From Melaminivora jejuensis (GTDB taxonomy: Bacteria > Pseudomonadota > Gammaproteobacteria > Burkholderiales > Burkholderiaceae_C), in the NCBI RefSeq assembly GCF_017811175.1, contig NZ_JACWIJ010000002.1, positions 2,604,001 to 2,668,000 on the forward strand: 64,000 bases of DNA, written 5' to 3'. Positions within the stretch are counted from its first letter, which is position 1. Every line of letters starts with the position of its first letter. The notes under the pieces were generated by a model. The model worked only from the letters and a program-made list of their open reading frames with translations. It was not told the DNA's origin and ran no database searches. The position numbers and the translations under genes are program-made. Positions 1 through 9,081 of the stretch are shown here, piece after piece.

Positions 1-860
1 AGGCCGCCGCGCTGCTGCGCGCACTGCACGACATGCAGGCCAGCCTGACGCGCGTGGTCTCGGGCGTGCGCAGCAACGCCGAGGGCGTGGCCACGGCCAG
101 CGCCGAGATCGCCCAGGGCAACCAGGATCTGTCGGCACGCACCGAAAGCCAGGCCAGCGCGCTGCAGCAAACGGCAGCGTCGATGGAGCAGCTCGGCGCC
201 ACCGTACGCCACAACGCCGACAGCGCGCAGCAGGCCAACCAGCTCGCACACAGCGCCAGCGCCGTGGCCAGCCAGGGCGGCAGCGTGGTCGATCAGGTGG
301 TGCAGACCATGCGCGGCATCAACGATGCCAGCCACAGGATCGCCGACATCATCCAGGTCATCGACTCCATCGCCTTCCAGACCAACATCCTGGCGCTCAA
401 CGCGGCTGTCGAAGCGGCGCGCGCCGGCGAGCAGGGCCGGGGCTTTGCCGTGGTCGCCGGCGAAGTGCGCGCCCTGGCCGGGCGCAGTGCCGAAGCCGCG
501 CGCGAGATCAAGCAGCTCATCACCGACAGCGTGCAGCGCGTCGAGCAGGGCACGCAACTGGCCGACCAGGCCGGCGCCACCATGGGCGAGATCGTCGGCG
601 CCATCCGCCGCGTGTCCGACATCGTGGGCGAGATCAGCGCCGCCAGCCGCGAGCAGGCCAGTGGCGTGTCCCAGGTGGGCGAGGCCATCACCCAGATGGA
701 TCACGCCACCCAGCAAAACGCCGCACTGGTCGAGCAAAGCGCCGCTGCCGCCAGCAGCCTCAAGGCCCAGGCGGGGCAGCTGGTGCAGGAGGTGGCGGTG
801 TTTCGCCTGGTGGATCGCCTGGCAGACGCTCAGGCCAGCGCGCTCAGGGTATCGACGTAG
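1..860 (+). CDS. Methyl-accepting chemotaxis protein, 3' part
   Basis: The reading frame is already open at the left edge, so this is the C-terminal part (about 286 residues) of a chemoreceptor. What is visible is the cytoplasmic signalling domain: a long Ala/Gln-rich coiled coil with the conserved hairpin tip ([20 protein letters not shown], then [15 protein letters not shown]) that contacts CheA and CheW. The tip matches that of the second receptor in this window at 33935-35809 almost residue for residue. The sensor and membrane segments lie outside the window. The last 31 bases overlap the 3' end of the convergent gene gph. Confidence 0.95.
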   Translation, partial: AAALLRALHDMQASLTRVVSGVRSNAEGVATASAEIAQGNQDLSARTESQASALQQTAASMEQLGATVRHNADSAQQANQLAHSASAVASQGGSVVDQVVQTMRGINDASHRIADIIQVIDSIAFQTNILALNAAVEAARAGEQGRGFAVVAGEVRALAGRSAEAAREIKQLITDSVQRVEQGTQLADQAGATMGEIVGAIRRVSDIVGEISAASREQASGVSQVGEAITQMDHATQQNAALVEQSAAAASSLKAQAGQLVQEVAVFRLVDRLADAQASALRVST

Positions 861-1576
861 CCGTCGGCGTCCACTTCGCGCACCGGCTGGCCGTGGTTGT
901 AGCCATAGGTCACCAGCACCACCGGGCAGCCGGCCGCCCGGGCGGCGCGCGCGTCGTTGCTGGAGTCGCCCAGCATCAGCGTGCGCGCCGGCGCGCTGCC
1001 CAGGGCCGCGCAGGTGCGCAGCAGCGGCAGCGGATCGGGCTTCTTGCGCTCGAAGGCATCGCCGCCGAAGACATGCTCGAAATGCTCCAGCAGGCCCTTG
1101 GCGCGCAGCAGCGGCAGGGCAAAGTCCGTCGGCTTGTTGGTCAGGCAGGCCAGGCGCAGGCCGGCGCGGCGCAGCTTCTGCAGCCCCTCGCGCGCGCCGG
1201 GATAGACCTGGGCGAACTGGCCGTTGATGGCCAGGTAGTGGTGCTGGTAGCGCTGCCAGGCGGCGGGGTAGAGCTGCTCCAATTGCGCTTCGATATTCAT
1301 AGCTGCTGGCGCTTGTCCAGAAAGGCTCAGAACGTGTTTCAGCACTGAACGCAGCAAATGCTCCGAACCCTTGCCGACCATGTGGCCGATGGTGTCGGCG
1401 GCGATCGGCGGCAACTGCAGGTCGGCCAGCATCCGGTTGAGGGCCTGGGCAAAGTCGCCCAGGGTGTCCACCAGTGTGCCGTCCAGATCGACCATGGCGG
1501 CGTCCACCCGCGTCAGCAGGTTGCCGGGAAGGCTGGAATGGGCACAGGAAGCAGGCGTGGTGGCATCGATGGTCAT
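830..1576 (-). CDS. gph: Phosphoglycolate phosphatase (HAD family)
   Basis: Predicted to hydrolyse 2-phosphoglycolate to glycolate in the cytoplasm. HAD motif I ([10 protein letters not shown]) is at residues 29-38, then come CLTNKP (motif II), a KKPDP lysine (motif III) and [12 protein letters not shown] (motif IV). I chose the ATG that gives MTIDATTP (248 aa); an ATG 30 bases upstream is also possible, and neither has a clear ribosome site. It lies on the same strand as rpe, as in many proteobacteria, but a small gene on the other strand separates them. In the cap domain the stretch [17 protein letters not shown] is encoded by a copy of the dispersed repeat (1293-1330). The 3' end overlaps the convergent chemoreceptor gene by 31 bases. 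Confidence 0.9.
   Translation of the reverse strand: MTIDATTPASCAHSSLPGNLLTRVDAAMVDLDGTLVDTLGDFAQALNRMLADLQLPPIAADTIGHMVGKGSEHLLRSVLKHVLSLSGQAPAAMNIEAQLEQLYPAAWQRYQHHYLAINGQFAQVYPGAREGLQKLRRAGLRLACLTNKPTDFALPLLRAKGLLEHFEHVFGGDAFERKKPDPLPLLRTCAALGSAPARTLMLGDSSNDARAARAAGCPVVLVTYGYNHGQPVREVDADGYVDTLSALA
1293..1330 (+). repeat. Dispersed Comamonadaceae-type repeat, copy 1 (inside gph)
   Basis: Carries the family core ATAGCTGCTGGCGCTTGTCC at 1299-1318, followed by the AAAGGCT half. It lies within the coding sequence of gph, antisense to it, and is read in frame there. Confidence 0.7.
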
Positions 1577-1786
1577 GATGGCGTGGTCGGGCAAGGAGAG
1601 AAACATGCGTGTGAGCGGGGGCGCGGCAGTGTCCGACAGTCGGCGGGGCCGGGCGCGGACAGGCGGTGCGGGGCGGGCAGACTTAGCCTTGCAGCGGTAT
1701 TTTCCCGGCCCGTCCATGCCTGTCCATGCCTGTTCGTGGCCGCTTGTTCAATGCCGGACATTCATCAACCCTTTGGAGAAAGCACC

Positions 1787-2170
1787 ATGGCCCTGTCCCG
1801 ATTCACCGCATTCGCCGGCGCTGCCGCCCTGCTGCTGTGTGGCGCCACCCAGGCCGCCGGCAACAACGCCAATCAGACCCGCAGCCACTACCAGCAAGAG
1901 CGCGCCGCCTGCGCCCAGGTATCCGAGGCCAGCCGCGCGGCCTGCATTCGCGAGGCTGGCGCCGCTGCCCAGGCTGCACGCAACGGCCAGCTGACCAGCC
2001 CGGGCGACAGCACCTACGAGCGCAACGCCACAGCGCGCTGCGAAGTGTTCAAGAACGAGCAGGACAGGTCTGACTGCCAAAAGCGCGTGCGCAGCAACCC
2101 GGTATCCGGCTCGGTCGAGGGCGGCGGCGTGCTGCGCGAGGCCACGACCATCGTGCCGGTGCGCCAGTGA
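1787..2170 (+). CDS. Small secreted cysteine-containing protein
   Basis: A 127-residue protein whose ATG follows a good ribosome site (GGAGA at 1775-1779). Residues 1-24 form a signal peptide (hydrophobic AFAGAAALLLCGATQAAG), so it is probably periplasmic. The mature part has spaced cysteines (RAACAQ, RAACIRE, ARCEVF, SDCQKR) that could form two disulfides. I recognise no family with certainty; proteins of this look are annotated as hypothetical in Comamonadaceae. It sits on the opposite strand between gph and rpe. Confidence 0.75.
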   Translation: MALSRFTAFAGAAALLLCGATQAAGNNANQTRSHYQQERAACAQVSEASRAACIREAGAAAQAARNGQLTSPGDSTYERNATARCEVFKNEQDRSDCQKRVRSNPVSGSVEGGGVLREATTIVPVRQ

Positions 2171-2195
2171 AGCGGCAGCAGAGGTTGTGCGCTGC

Positions 2196-2212
2196 GGCCA
2201 GACGCTCTGGCC
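2196..2212. terminator. Hairpin between convergent genes
   Basis: GGCCAGA and TCTGGCC form a perfect 7-bp stem with a 3-nt loop, between the stop of the small secreted protein and the stop of rpe. There is no T-run, so it is at best a weak terminator or a shared 3' stem. Confidence 0.35.
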
Positions 2213-2225
2213 TGCCCCCATCAGA

Positions 2226-2906
2226 TCAGGCCAGCGCCGCGCGCATGGCGTCCACCACGCCACGGTAGTCGGGCTGGCTGAAGATGGCACTGCCGGCCAC
2301 GAAGGTGTCGGCGCCGGCATCGGCCACGCGGCGGATGTTGGCGGCCTTGATGCCGCCATCGACCTCCAGCCGGATGTCGCGGCCACTGGCGTCGATGCGT
2401 CGGCGCGCCGCCTCGACCTTGCGCAGCGTGCTGTCGATGAAGCTCTGGCCGCCAAAGCCGGGGTTGACGCTCATGAGCAGGATCAGGTCGATGTCCTCGA
2501 TGACCCAGTCCAGCACGTCCAGCGGCGTGGCCGGGTTGAAGGTCAGGCCGGCGCGCGCGCCGTGCGCCTTGATGTTCTGGATGCTGCGGTGTACGTGCGT
2601 CGAGGCATCGGGGTGGAAGCTGATGTAGTCGGCGCCGGCCTTGGCAAACGCCGTGGCCAGCTCGTCCACCGGCTGCACCATCAGATGCACATCGATGGGC
2701 ACGGCCACGCCATCCGGCGTCACAGCGTGGGGCTTGAGCGCCTGGCAGACCATGGGGCCGAGCGTCAGATTGGGCACGTAGTGGTTGTCCATGACGTCGA
2801 AATGGATCCAGTCGGCGCCGGCGGCGATGACGTCGCGCACTTCTTCGCCCAGGCGGGCGAAGTCGGCGGACAGGATGGAGGGGGCGATGCGGTAGGTGCG
2901 GCTCAT
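2226..2906 (-). CDS. rpe: Ribulose-phosphate 3-epimerase
   Basis: Interconverts D-ribulose 5-phosphate and D-xylulose 5-phosphate in the pentose phosphate and Calvin pathways. The 226-aa TIM barrel shows all family signatures: [13 protein letters not shown] at the N-terminus, [14 protein letters not shown] with the metal-binding His and catalytic Asp, [16 protein letters not shown], and EVDGGI with the second catalytic Asp. Length is standard. It diverges from apaG, whose ATG is 89 bases away. Confidence 0.97.
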   Translation of the reverse strand: MSRTYRIAPSILSADFARLGEEVRDVIAAGADWIHFDVMDNHYVPNLTLGPMVCQALKPHAVTPDGVAVPIDVHLMVQPVDELATAFAKAGADYISFHPDASTHVHRSIQNIKAHGARAGLTFNPATPLDVLDWVIEDIDLILLMSVNPGFGGQSFIDSTLRKVEAARRRIDASGRDIRLEVDGGIKAANIRRVADAGADTFVAGSAIFSQPDYRGVVDAMRAALA

Positions 2907-2995
2907 GCGCCAAATTGTCGCAGCCCCGCCGCCTACGCGCCGCGCATGGCGATTGGCGCCCTGGCAGCGCCCGGCATTGCCTTTACCATCGCGCG

Positions 2996-3406
2996 ATGCC
3001 TCAGTACCAGTTCCAGGCCGAAGTGCAGCCCGAGTACCTGCCCGAGCAGTCCGCGCCCGGGCGCGGCATCCACAGCTTCGCCTACACCATCACCGTCACC
3101 AACACCGGCAGCGTGACCGCACAGTTGATCGCGCGCCACTGGGTCATCGTGGACGCGGGCGGGCACGTCGAGGAGGTCAAGGGCCTGGGCGTGGTCGGCC
3201 AGCAGCCGCTGCTGCGCCCGGGCGAGTCCTTTCGCTACACCAGCGGCTGCCGGCTGCGCACGGCCAGCGGCACCATGCACGGCAGCTTCTTCTGCGTAGC
3301 CGAGGACGGCGAGCGCTTCGAGTGCCCGGTGGCGCTTTTCGTGCTCGAAGCCGACGGGCCGGCTGGTGGCAACCCCGGCGCCCCAACCCATCGGGTACTG
3401 CATTGA
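2996..3406 (+). CDS. apaG: ApaG domain protein
   Basis: A 136-aa protein with the complete ApaG (DUF525) fibronectin-like fold: [42 protein letters not shown] and GTMHGSF are all present. ApaG has been linked to Co2+/Mg2+ resistance, but the biochemical role is unsettled. The ATG is placed just before MPQYQF, the usual N-terminus. The stop overlaps the TTG start of the next gene by 4 bases (TTGA), which suggests translational coupling. Confidence 0.93.
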   Translation: MPQYQFQAEVQPEYLPEQSAPGRGIHSFAYTITVTNTGSVTAQLIARHWVIVDAGGHVEEVKGLGVVGQQPLLRPGESFRYTSGCRLRTASGTMHGSFFCVAEDGERFECPVALFVLEADGPAGGNPGAPTHRVLH

Positions 3407-5415
3407 GACCGCCTGAACCCACGCTGGCCACGCTGCTGGCCGGCCTGGATGCCCGCGCCGGCACCGCTCAGCGGCACCTGCAGCTGATCGCCCTGCTGGA
3501 CTGGATTCGCGGCGATGGCCGCTCGGTCGAAGCCGCCACCGGGCGCGTGGCACTGCTGGTCGAGGCTGCCGAGCGCTCGCCCGACACCGCTGCGCGCCTG
3601 GCCGCCTGGTGGGGCCAGCTGACCCAGGCGCTGGACATCACCACGCTGCTGGCCGACTTCGGCTTCGCCCAGCGCACCTCCATGGGCAGCGAGCTGGCCG
3701 AGCGGCTGCGCTACAAGCTGCTGCCGGCCAGCCCGGACACGCTGGATGCCTCCGAGCTGTTCATGCTGGCGCTGCCGGGCGATTTCGACGCGCGCTGGCT
3801 GGCCGCCATCGATGACGACCTGCTGGCACGGCTGCGCGCCGTGATCGCCCCCGAGAGCCTGGAGGGCAACGGCGCGGGCGCCTGGCAGGTGGCGCTGCTG
3901 GACGCCATGACGTATTGCGCCGGGCAGATCCTGTCCACCGGCTTTGCGCCCGAGCTGCGCCTGCGCATGAGCGAGCAGGCGCGCGAGGCCCAGCCCTTCC
4001 ACGCCCTGATCCGCGATGTGGAGAGCCTGCGCGTGGAAGTGCTGCACCCGCTGCGCACGCCCGAGCGGCGCGACGAGGCCGTGCAGCGCCTGCGCGAGCG
4101 GCTCGACGCCTGCCGCGCCGCCGCCAGCACCGTCTATGCGCACTTCGAGCAAGAGGGCATCTCGGTCGGCCTGGTGTTTCGCCTGCGCCAGCTGCGCGAG
4201 CGCATCCTGCGCGTGCGCGACCTGCTGGAGTGCCTGCTCACCGCCCGCCCGGCTGCCTCTGCCGTGCGGCTGCTGGCGCAACTGGTCACGGTGGGGCGCG
4301 AGCGGCGCAGCATCCGCGCACTGCTGGCGACCAGCTCCTCGCTGCTGGCGGCCAAGGTGGCCGAGCGCAGCGCCGAGACCGGCGAGCACTACATCACCCG
4401 CACCGTCGGCGAGTACCTGGCCATGGTGCGCATGGCCGCTGGCGGCGGCCTGGTCATGGCCTTCACCACGCTCATCAAGCTGGGCCTGTACGCGCTGGCG
4501 CTGCCGGTCTTCTGGGGCGGCTTTCTGGCTGGGATCAACTACGCGGCCAGCTTCGTGCTGATCCAGCTGCTGCACTTCACCGTCGCCACCAAGCAGCCGG
4601 CCATGACCGCGCCGGCCATGGCCGCCAAGCTGGGCGATCTGCACGACGACGCCAGCGTGCAGGAATTCGTGGACAAGGTGACGCACCTGGTGCGCTCGCA
4701 GGTGGCTGCCGTGCTGGGCAACGTGCTGCTGGTCTTGCCCGGGGCGCTGGCGCTGGCGCTGGGCATAGGCTGGATCAAGGGCGCGCCGGCGCTCGATGCG
4801 GCGCACGCGCGCCAGGTACTCGATTCGCTGCATCTGCTGGGGCCATCGGTGCTGTTTGCCGCCTTCACCGGCGTACTGCTGTTTGCCTCCAGCATCTTCG
4901 CCGGCTGGATGGAGAACTGGTTCGTGCTGCGCCGGCTGGACTCGGCCATCGAGTTCAACCCGCGCATCACGCGCGCCTTGGGCCGCGAGCGTGCGGCGCG
5001 CTGGGCGCTGTACCTGCGCGAGAACATCTCCGGCTTTGCCGCCAACATCTCGCTGGGCTTCATGCTGGGCCTGACACCGGCCTTTGCCGGCTTCTTCGGG
5101 CTGGCGCTGGAAGTGCGCCACGTCACCCTGACCGCCGGCCAGATCGGCGCCGCCGCCGCCTCGCTGGGCTGGCAGACGCTGCACGAGCCACTGTTTTGGT
5201 GGGCCGTGGCCCTGATTCCGTTCAACGGCGCGCTGAACGTGCTGGTGAGCTTCTACCTGGCGTTTCGCGTCGCCCTGCGCGCGCATAACGTCAGCGGCGT
5301 GGATCGCACGCGCATCTACCGCGCGCTGCGCGCGCGCCTGCGGCGGGCGCCGGCGAGCTTCTTCCTGCCACCACGGCGCGCCGCCACCGCCACGCCCCGG
5401 CAGGCAGCCCCCTGA
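3403..5415 (+). CDS. Gcr-family membrane protein ('site-specific recombinase')
   Basis: About 670 aa, starting at a TTG that overlaps the apaG stop; no ATG fits upstream and the protein is conserved-looking from [12 protein letters not shown] onward. It resembles the family annotated 'site-specific recombinase, Gcr' (PF10136). The N-terminal 330 residues are charged and helical. The C-terminal half has several membrane spans (for example FTTLIKLGLYALALPVFWGG, VLLVLPGALALALGIG, VLFAAFTGVLLFASSIFAG). I see no tyrosine or serine recombinase active site, so the recombinase label is probably wrong and the function is unknown. Confidence 0.85.
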   Translation: MRPPEPTLATLLAGLDARAGTAQRHLQLIALLDWIRGDGRSVEAATGRVALLVEAAERSPDTAARLAAWWGQLTQALDITTLLADFGFAQRTSMGSELAERLRYKLLPASPDTLDASELFMLALPGDFDARWLAAIDDDLLARLRAVIAPESLEGNGAGAWQVALLDAMTYCAGQILSTGFAPELRLRMSEQAREAQPFHALIRDVESLRVEVLHPLRTPERRDEAVQRLRERLDACRAAASTVYAHFEQEGISVGLVFRLRQLRERILRVRDLLECLLTARPAASAVRLLAQLVTVGRERRSIRALLATSSSLLAAKVAERSAETGEHYITRTVGEYLAMVRMAAGGGLVMAFTTLIKLGLYALALPVFWGGFLAGINYAASFVLIQLLHFTVATKQPAMTAPAMAAKLGDLHDDASVQEFVDKVTHLVRSQVAAVLGNVLLVLPGALALALGIGWIKGAPALDAAHARQVLDSLHLLGPSVLFAAFTGVLLFASSIFAGWMENWFVLRRLDSAIEFNPRITRALGRERAARWALYLRENISGFAANISLGFMLGLTPAFAGFFGLALEVRHVTLTAGQIGAAAASLGWQTLHEPLFWWAVALIPFNGALNVLVSFYLAFRVALRAHNVSGVDRTRIYRALRARLRRAPASFFLPPRRAATATPRQAAP

Positions 5416-5425
5416 GCGCTGCGCT

Positions 5426-5444
5426 GGCCGGCCCGCCGCCGGCC
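5426..5444. terminator. GC-rich hairpin after the gcr-like gene
   Basis: GGCCGGC and GCCGGCC make a 7-bp stem with a 5-nt loop, ten bases after the stop codon. No T-tract follows, so terminator function is uncertain. Confidence 0.35.
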
Positions 5445-5526
5445 TGTCTGCTAAGGTGCCCTGCCCGGCGTCCTACAGCACTGCTGCCAGCGGCGCCGAT
5501 ACATTCGGAAAGACAACACACTGATT

Positions 5527-5544
5527 GCGCGCCTCCTGGCGCGC
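5527..5544 (+). promoter_or_regulatory. Leader hairpin before the antiporter gene
   Basis: GCGCGCC-TCCT-GGCGCGC, a perfect 7-bp stem ending 11 bases before the ATG at 5556. It occupies the place where a ribosome site would be expected, so it could limit translation. Confidence 0.3.
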
Positions 5545-5555
5545 CGGCTGCAACG

Positions 5556-6833
5556 ATGAATGAATGGATGACTTTCTGGGCCCAGTGGCTGCGTCCTTCC
5601 GCCGGGCTGCCGACGGTGCAGTGGTCGCTGCTGCTGGCGGCGGCCACCGTGGCTGGCTATCTTCTGCAGCGCTACAGCGGCCTGCCCAAGGTGGTGGGCT
5701 ACACCCTGGTGGGCACGGTGGCCGGCCTGCTGGGCTTTTCCGGCGTGCTGTGGCCGCTGCAGGGCATCGGCCTGTTCCTGGTCGAGCTGGCGGTGGCGCT
5801 GGTGCTGTTCGAGGCCGGCGGGCGCATCCCGCTGCGCTGGTTCCGCCACAACCCCATGGTGCTGGTGCAAAGCCTGGCCGAGTCGGCGCTGGCCTGGGGC
5901 GCGGTCTATGGGGTGCTGGCGTGGCTGGGGGTGCCCGAGCGTGCCGCCGCGCCGCTGGCGCTGATCGCGCTGGCGGCCTCGCCCACGGTGCTGATGCGCG
6001 TGGTGGCCGACACGCGCGCCGCCGGCCCGGTGACGGATCGCGCCATCGTGCTGGCCACGCTGTCGTCGCTGTATGCGCTGGCGCTGGGCAGCGCCCAGGC
6101 CGGCATGTCCACCCAGCCCGCTGGCGACTGGCGAGACGCGCTGTACCCGGTGCTGGTGGTGCTGGGCATCTCGGTCGCCATGGGGGCGCTGCTGTCGCTG
6201 CTGATGCGGCTGGCGCTGCGCATCATGAGCCCGTCCAGCGAGAACACCGCCATCCTCTTGCTGACGCTGGTGGCGGCCTCGACCGCACTGGCCGCACACC
6301 TGGGCGGCTCGGCGCCGCTGGCGGCGCTGCTGGGCGGAATGCTGCTCAAGCAGCTGCACCCGCGCCCCTGGGCCTGGCCGCGCCAGTCCAGCTCGGCCAC
6401 CTCGCTTCTGACCATGCTGATGTTCGTGCTGGTGTCCACCGTGGCCGCGCAAGCCGACTGGAGCACCCTGGTGGCCGGCCTGGTGCTGGCGCTGATCGCC
6501 GCGCGCCTGGTGGCCAAGGCGGTGGGCGTGGGCCTGGGCAACATCGGCAGCGGCGCCAGCTGGCGCCAGGCGGTATGGGTCAGCGGCGCCATGGCGCCCA
6601 TGTCGGCGATTGCCCTGCTGGTGGCCTCGCAACTGGTGGCAGCGGACGCCGAGACCGGCGCGCTGGTCTCCAGCATCGCCCTGCCGGCCATCTTGCTGAT
6701 GGAGGTGCTGGGCGCCGTCATCGCCACCTTTGCCATCTACCGCGCTGGCGAAAGCTCCAGGCCCTGGGGCAGCCGCGCCAGCGCCGCCACAGCCGCCGCA
6801 GCCAGCGAAAAGGACAGCCGCCGTGAGCCTTGA
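5556..6833 (+). CDS. Cation:proton antiporter (CPA2, KefB/RosB-like)
   Basis: A 425-aa integral membrane protein with about 12 hydrophobic spans, of the monovalent cation:proton antiporter-2 type (Na+/H+ exchanger domain, PF00999). Typical segments are the N-terminal [19 protein letters not shown], the [19 protein letters not shown] stretch and the closing [23 protein letters not shown]. There is no C-terminal TrkA-N domain, so it is a short form without the usual nucleotide-binding regulator. Substrate (K+, Na+) cannot be told. The stop overlaps the GTG start of the next gene by 11 bases. Confidence 0.88.
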   Translation: MNEWMTFWAQWLRPSAGLPTVQWSLLLAAATVAGYLLQRYSGLPKVVGYTLVGTVAGLLGFSGVLWPLQGIGLFLVELAVALVLFEAGGRIPLRWFRHNPMVLVQSLAESALAWGAVYGVLAWLGVPERAAAPLALIALAASPTVLMRVVADTRAAGPVTDRAIVLATLSSLYALALGSAQAGMSTQPAGDWRDALYPVLVVLGISVAMGALLSLLMRLALRIMSPSSENTAILLLTLVAASTALAAHLGGSAPLAALLGGMLLKQLHPRPWAWPRQSSSATSLLTMLMFVLVSTVAAQADWSTLVAGLVLALIAARLVAKAVGVGLGNIGSGASWRQAVWVSGAMAPMSAIALLVASQLVAADAETGALVSSIALPAILLMEVLGAVIATFAIYRAGESSRPWGSRASAATAAAASEKDSRREP

Positions 6834-7944
6834 AGCCTTCCAGAAATCCGAGCCGCTGACGCTGGGCGTCGAGCTGGAGCTGCAGCTCGTGAACACGCAC
6901 GACTACGACCTGGCGCCCTATGCCGAGGACATGCTGCGCCTGATGCTCAAGACCCCGCTGCCCGGCAGTGTGGTGCCGGAGATGACCAGCAGCATGATCG
7001 AAGTCTCCACCGGCGTATGCCACAGCTCCAGCGAAGTGCTGGGCCAGCTCGCGCAGATCCGCGACGCGCTGGTCAGGAGCGCCGACAAGCTCAACATCGC
7101 CGTGGTCGGCGGCGGCACGCACCCGTTTCAGCAGTGGCACGAGCGGCGCATCTACGACAAGCCGCGCTTCCAGGAGCTGTCGCAGCTGTACGGCTACCTG
7201 TCCAAGCAGTTCACCATCTTCGGCCAACACGTACACATCGGCTGCCCGGATGCCGACGCGGCGCTGGTCATGCTGCACCGCATGAGCCGCTACATCCCGC
7301 ACTGCATCGCGCTGTCGGCCTCCAGCCCTTACGTGCAGGGGCAGGACACGGCGTTCGACTCGGCGCGGCTGAACTCGGTGTTCGCCTTCCCGCTGTCGGG
7401 CCGCGCGCCCTGCGTGCTGACCTGGGAGGATTTCGGGCGCTACTTCGACAAGATGACGCGCACCGGCGTTGTGAAGAGCATGAAGGACTTCTACTGGGAC
7501 ATCCGGCCCAAGCCCGAGTTCGGCACCATCGAGATCCGCGTCTTCGACACGCCTCTGACCATCGAGCGCGCCGCCGCCCTGGCCGGCTTCGTGCAGTCGC
7601 TGGCCGCGTGGTTCCTGGCCGAGCAGCCCTTCACGCCCGCCGAGGACGACTACCTGGTCTATACCTACAACCGCTTCCAGGCCTGCCGCTTCGGCATGGA
7701 TGCGGTCTATGTCGATCCGGCCACGGGCAGCCACATGCCGCTGCGCGAGCACATCGTGCAGACCATCGACCACATCGCGCGCCACGGCAACGGCCTGGGC
7801 GCCTCGGGCGCGCTGCACATGCTGCGCGGCGAGGCCATCGCCGGCGACAACGACGCGCGCTGGCTGCGCAGCCGGATGCGCGACGAGCAGTTGCTGGCCG
7901 AGGTCAGCCGCCAGGCAGCGCTGCGCTTTCGCGGGCAGCCGTGA
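6823..7944 (+). CDS. Carboxylate-amine ligase, YbdK family
   Basis: A 373-aa GCS2-type protein, the length of E. coli YbdK, starting at a GTG inside the end of the antiporter gene. Family features include [12 protein letters not shown] at the N-terminus, [20 protein letters not shown], and [14 protein letters not shown]. YbdK has weak glutamate-cysteine ligase activity in vitro; the natural substrate is unknown. Upstream Ala/Pro-rich codons in the same frame do not resemble the family and lie inside the antiporter gene, so I did not extend the start. Confidence 0.9.
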   Translation: MSLEAFQKSEPLTLGVELELQLVNTHDYDLAPYAEDMLRLMLKTPLPGSVVPEMTSSMIEVSTGVCHSSSEVLGQLAQIRDALVRSADKLNIAVVGGGTHPFQQWHERRIYDKPRFQELSQLYGYLSKQFTIFGQHVHIGCPDADAALVMLHRMSRYIPHCIALSASSPYVQGQDTAFDSARLNSVFAFPLSGRAPCVLTWEDFGRYFDKMTRTGVVKSMKDFYWDIRPKPEFGTIEIRVFDTPLTIERAAALAGFVQSLAAWFLAEQPFTPAEDDYLVYTYNRFQACRFGMDAVYVDPATGSHMPLREHIVQTIDHIARHGNGLGASGALHMLRGEAIAGDNDARWLRSRMRDEQLLAEVSRQAALRFRGQP

Positions 7945-7967
7945 GAGCCTGCGCGCACAACACACAA

Positions 7968-8020
7968 CTATTTTGATAGCTATCAACGCTTGCCCCACAA
8001 GGCCTTGAGGCCGATTTGAT
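7968..8020 (+). repeat. Dispersed repeat, copy 2
   Basis: Fills most of the 94-bp gap between the YbdK gene and thiL. It contains TTTTGATAGCTATCAACGC and, after a short gap, AAGGCCTTGAGGCCGATTTG, both halves of the family consensus. Confidence 0.8.
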
Positions 8021-8038
8021 ACCAAATCACCACCCAAC

Positions 8039-9022
8039 ATGGGCGAATTCGACCTGATTGCACGCTGGTTCACCCGCCCCGCCCGCCCGGGCGGCGGCGT
8101 GGCGCTGGGCGTGGGCGACGACTGCGCACTGCTGCAGCCGGCTGCCGGAATGCAGCTGGCCGTCTCCAGCGACATGCTGGTCGAGGGCCGGCACTTCTTT
8201 GCCGACGTCTATCCGGCCCACCTGGGGCACAAGGCGCTGGCGGTGAACCTGTCGGATCTGGCTGCCTGCGGCGCCGAGCCGCTGGCCTTCACCCTGGCGC
8301 TGGCGCTGCCGCGCATCGACGAGGTCTGGCTGGAGGGCTTTGCGCGCGGCCTGCTGGAGCTGGCCGAGGACAGCGGCTGCCAGCTGGTCGGCGGCGACAC
8401 CACCCAGGGGCCGCTCAACATCTGCATCACCGTCTTCGGCCAGGCGCCCGCCGGCCAGGCCCTGCTGCGCAGCGGCGCGCGCGCGGGCGACGATCTCTGG
8501 GTCAGTGGCCGGCCCGGGCAGGCGCGGCTGGCGCTGGATGCGCTGCGCGGGCAGATTGCGGCGGGCGAGCAGTTGCTGACCCTGCTGCGCCAGCGCCTGG
8601 AGCGCCCCATGCCGCGCCTGGCCCTGGGCCAGCGCCTGCGCGGCATCGCCAGCAGCGCCATCGACGTCAGCGACGGCCTGCTGGGCGATCTGGCGCACAT
8701 CCTGCGCGCCTCGGGCGTGGGCGCCTGTGTGCAAGCCGATATTGCTACTGATTTACTAGCTGACTGCGCAAGATTGGCCTTGGGAAAAGCCCATTTCGAT
8801 CGTCTCTTGCTGATGCGCTGCGCGCTGGCCGGCGGCGACGACTACGAGCTGCTGTTCACCGCCCCGGCCACGCAGCGCGCCGCCGTGCAGCAGGCCGGCG
8901 CGGACAGCAGCACGCACGTCACCCGCATCGGCCGCATCGAGGCCGAGGCCGGCCTGCGCCTGGTCGATGCCAGCGGGCAGGCGGTGGCGGGCCGTTTTGC
9001 CTCGTTCGACCATTTCGGCTGA
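8039..9022 (+). CDS. thiL: Thiamine-monophosphate kinase
   Basis: Phosphorylates thiamine monophosphate to thiamine diphosphate with ATP, the last step of cofactor synthesis. The 327-aa protein has the PurM-like fold signatures: GVGDDCALL, SSDMLVEGRHF, NLSDLAACGAEP, GGDTTQGP, IDVSDGLLGDL and GGDDYELLFT. Residues around 235-255 (ADIATDLLADCARLALGKAH) are encoded by an AT-richer stretch that resembles the dispersed repeat. A pgpA gene lies 1.9 kb downstream, as often seen for thiL, though here the MuiA-like gene is set between. Confidence 0.96.
   Translation: MGEFDLIARWFTRPARPGGGVALGVGDDCALLQPAAGMQLAVSSDMLVEGRHFFADVYPAHLGHKALAVNLSDLAACGAEPLAFTLALALPRIDEVWLEGFARGLLELAEDSGCQLVGGDTTQGPLNICITVFGQAPAGQALLRSGARAGDDLWVSGRPGQARLALDALRGQIAAGEQLLTLLRQRLERPMPRLALGQRLRGIASSAIDVSDGLLGDLAHILRASGVGACVQADIATDLLADCARLALGKAHFDRLLLMRCALAGGDDYELLFTAPATQRAAVQQAGADSSTHVTRIGRIEAEAGLRLVDASGQAVAGRFASFDHFG
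8741..8798 (+). repeat. Dispersed repeat, copy 3 (degenerate, inside thiL)
   Basis: ATTTACTAGCTGACTGCGC followed by a GGCCTTGGG...CCCATTT half resembles the repeat family and is visibly less GC-rich than the flanking codons. It is in frame within thiL. The match is weaker than in the other copies. Confidence 0.5.
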
Positions 9023-9081
9023 CCCGCGCAGCAGCCGAGCCGACGGCACCCCATCTGTCCTGCCCTCACCGGAGTTTCGCC

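Noticed and set aside
3235..5286. Long antisense frame opposite the gcr-like gene
   Set aside because: Gln/Gly/Ala-rich shadow of the sense codons; the sense protein has membrane spans and family character.
7945..8038. Riboswitch upstream of thiL
   Set aside because: The gap is almost entirely repeat copy 2, and thiL genes are not usually TPP-riboswitch controlled. No THI-box sequence was seen.
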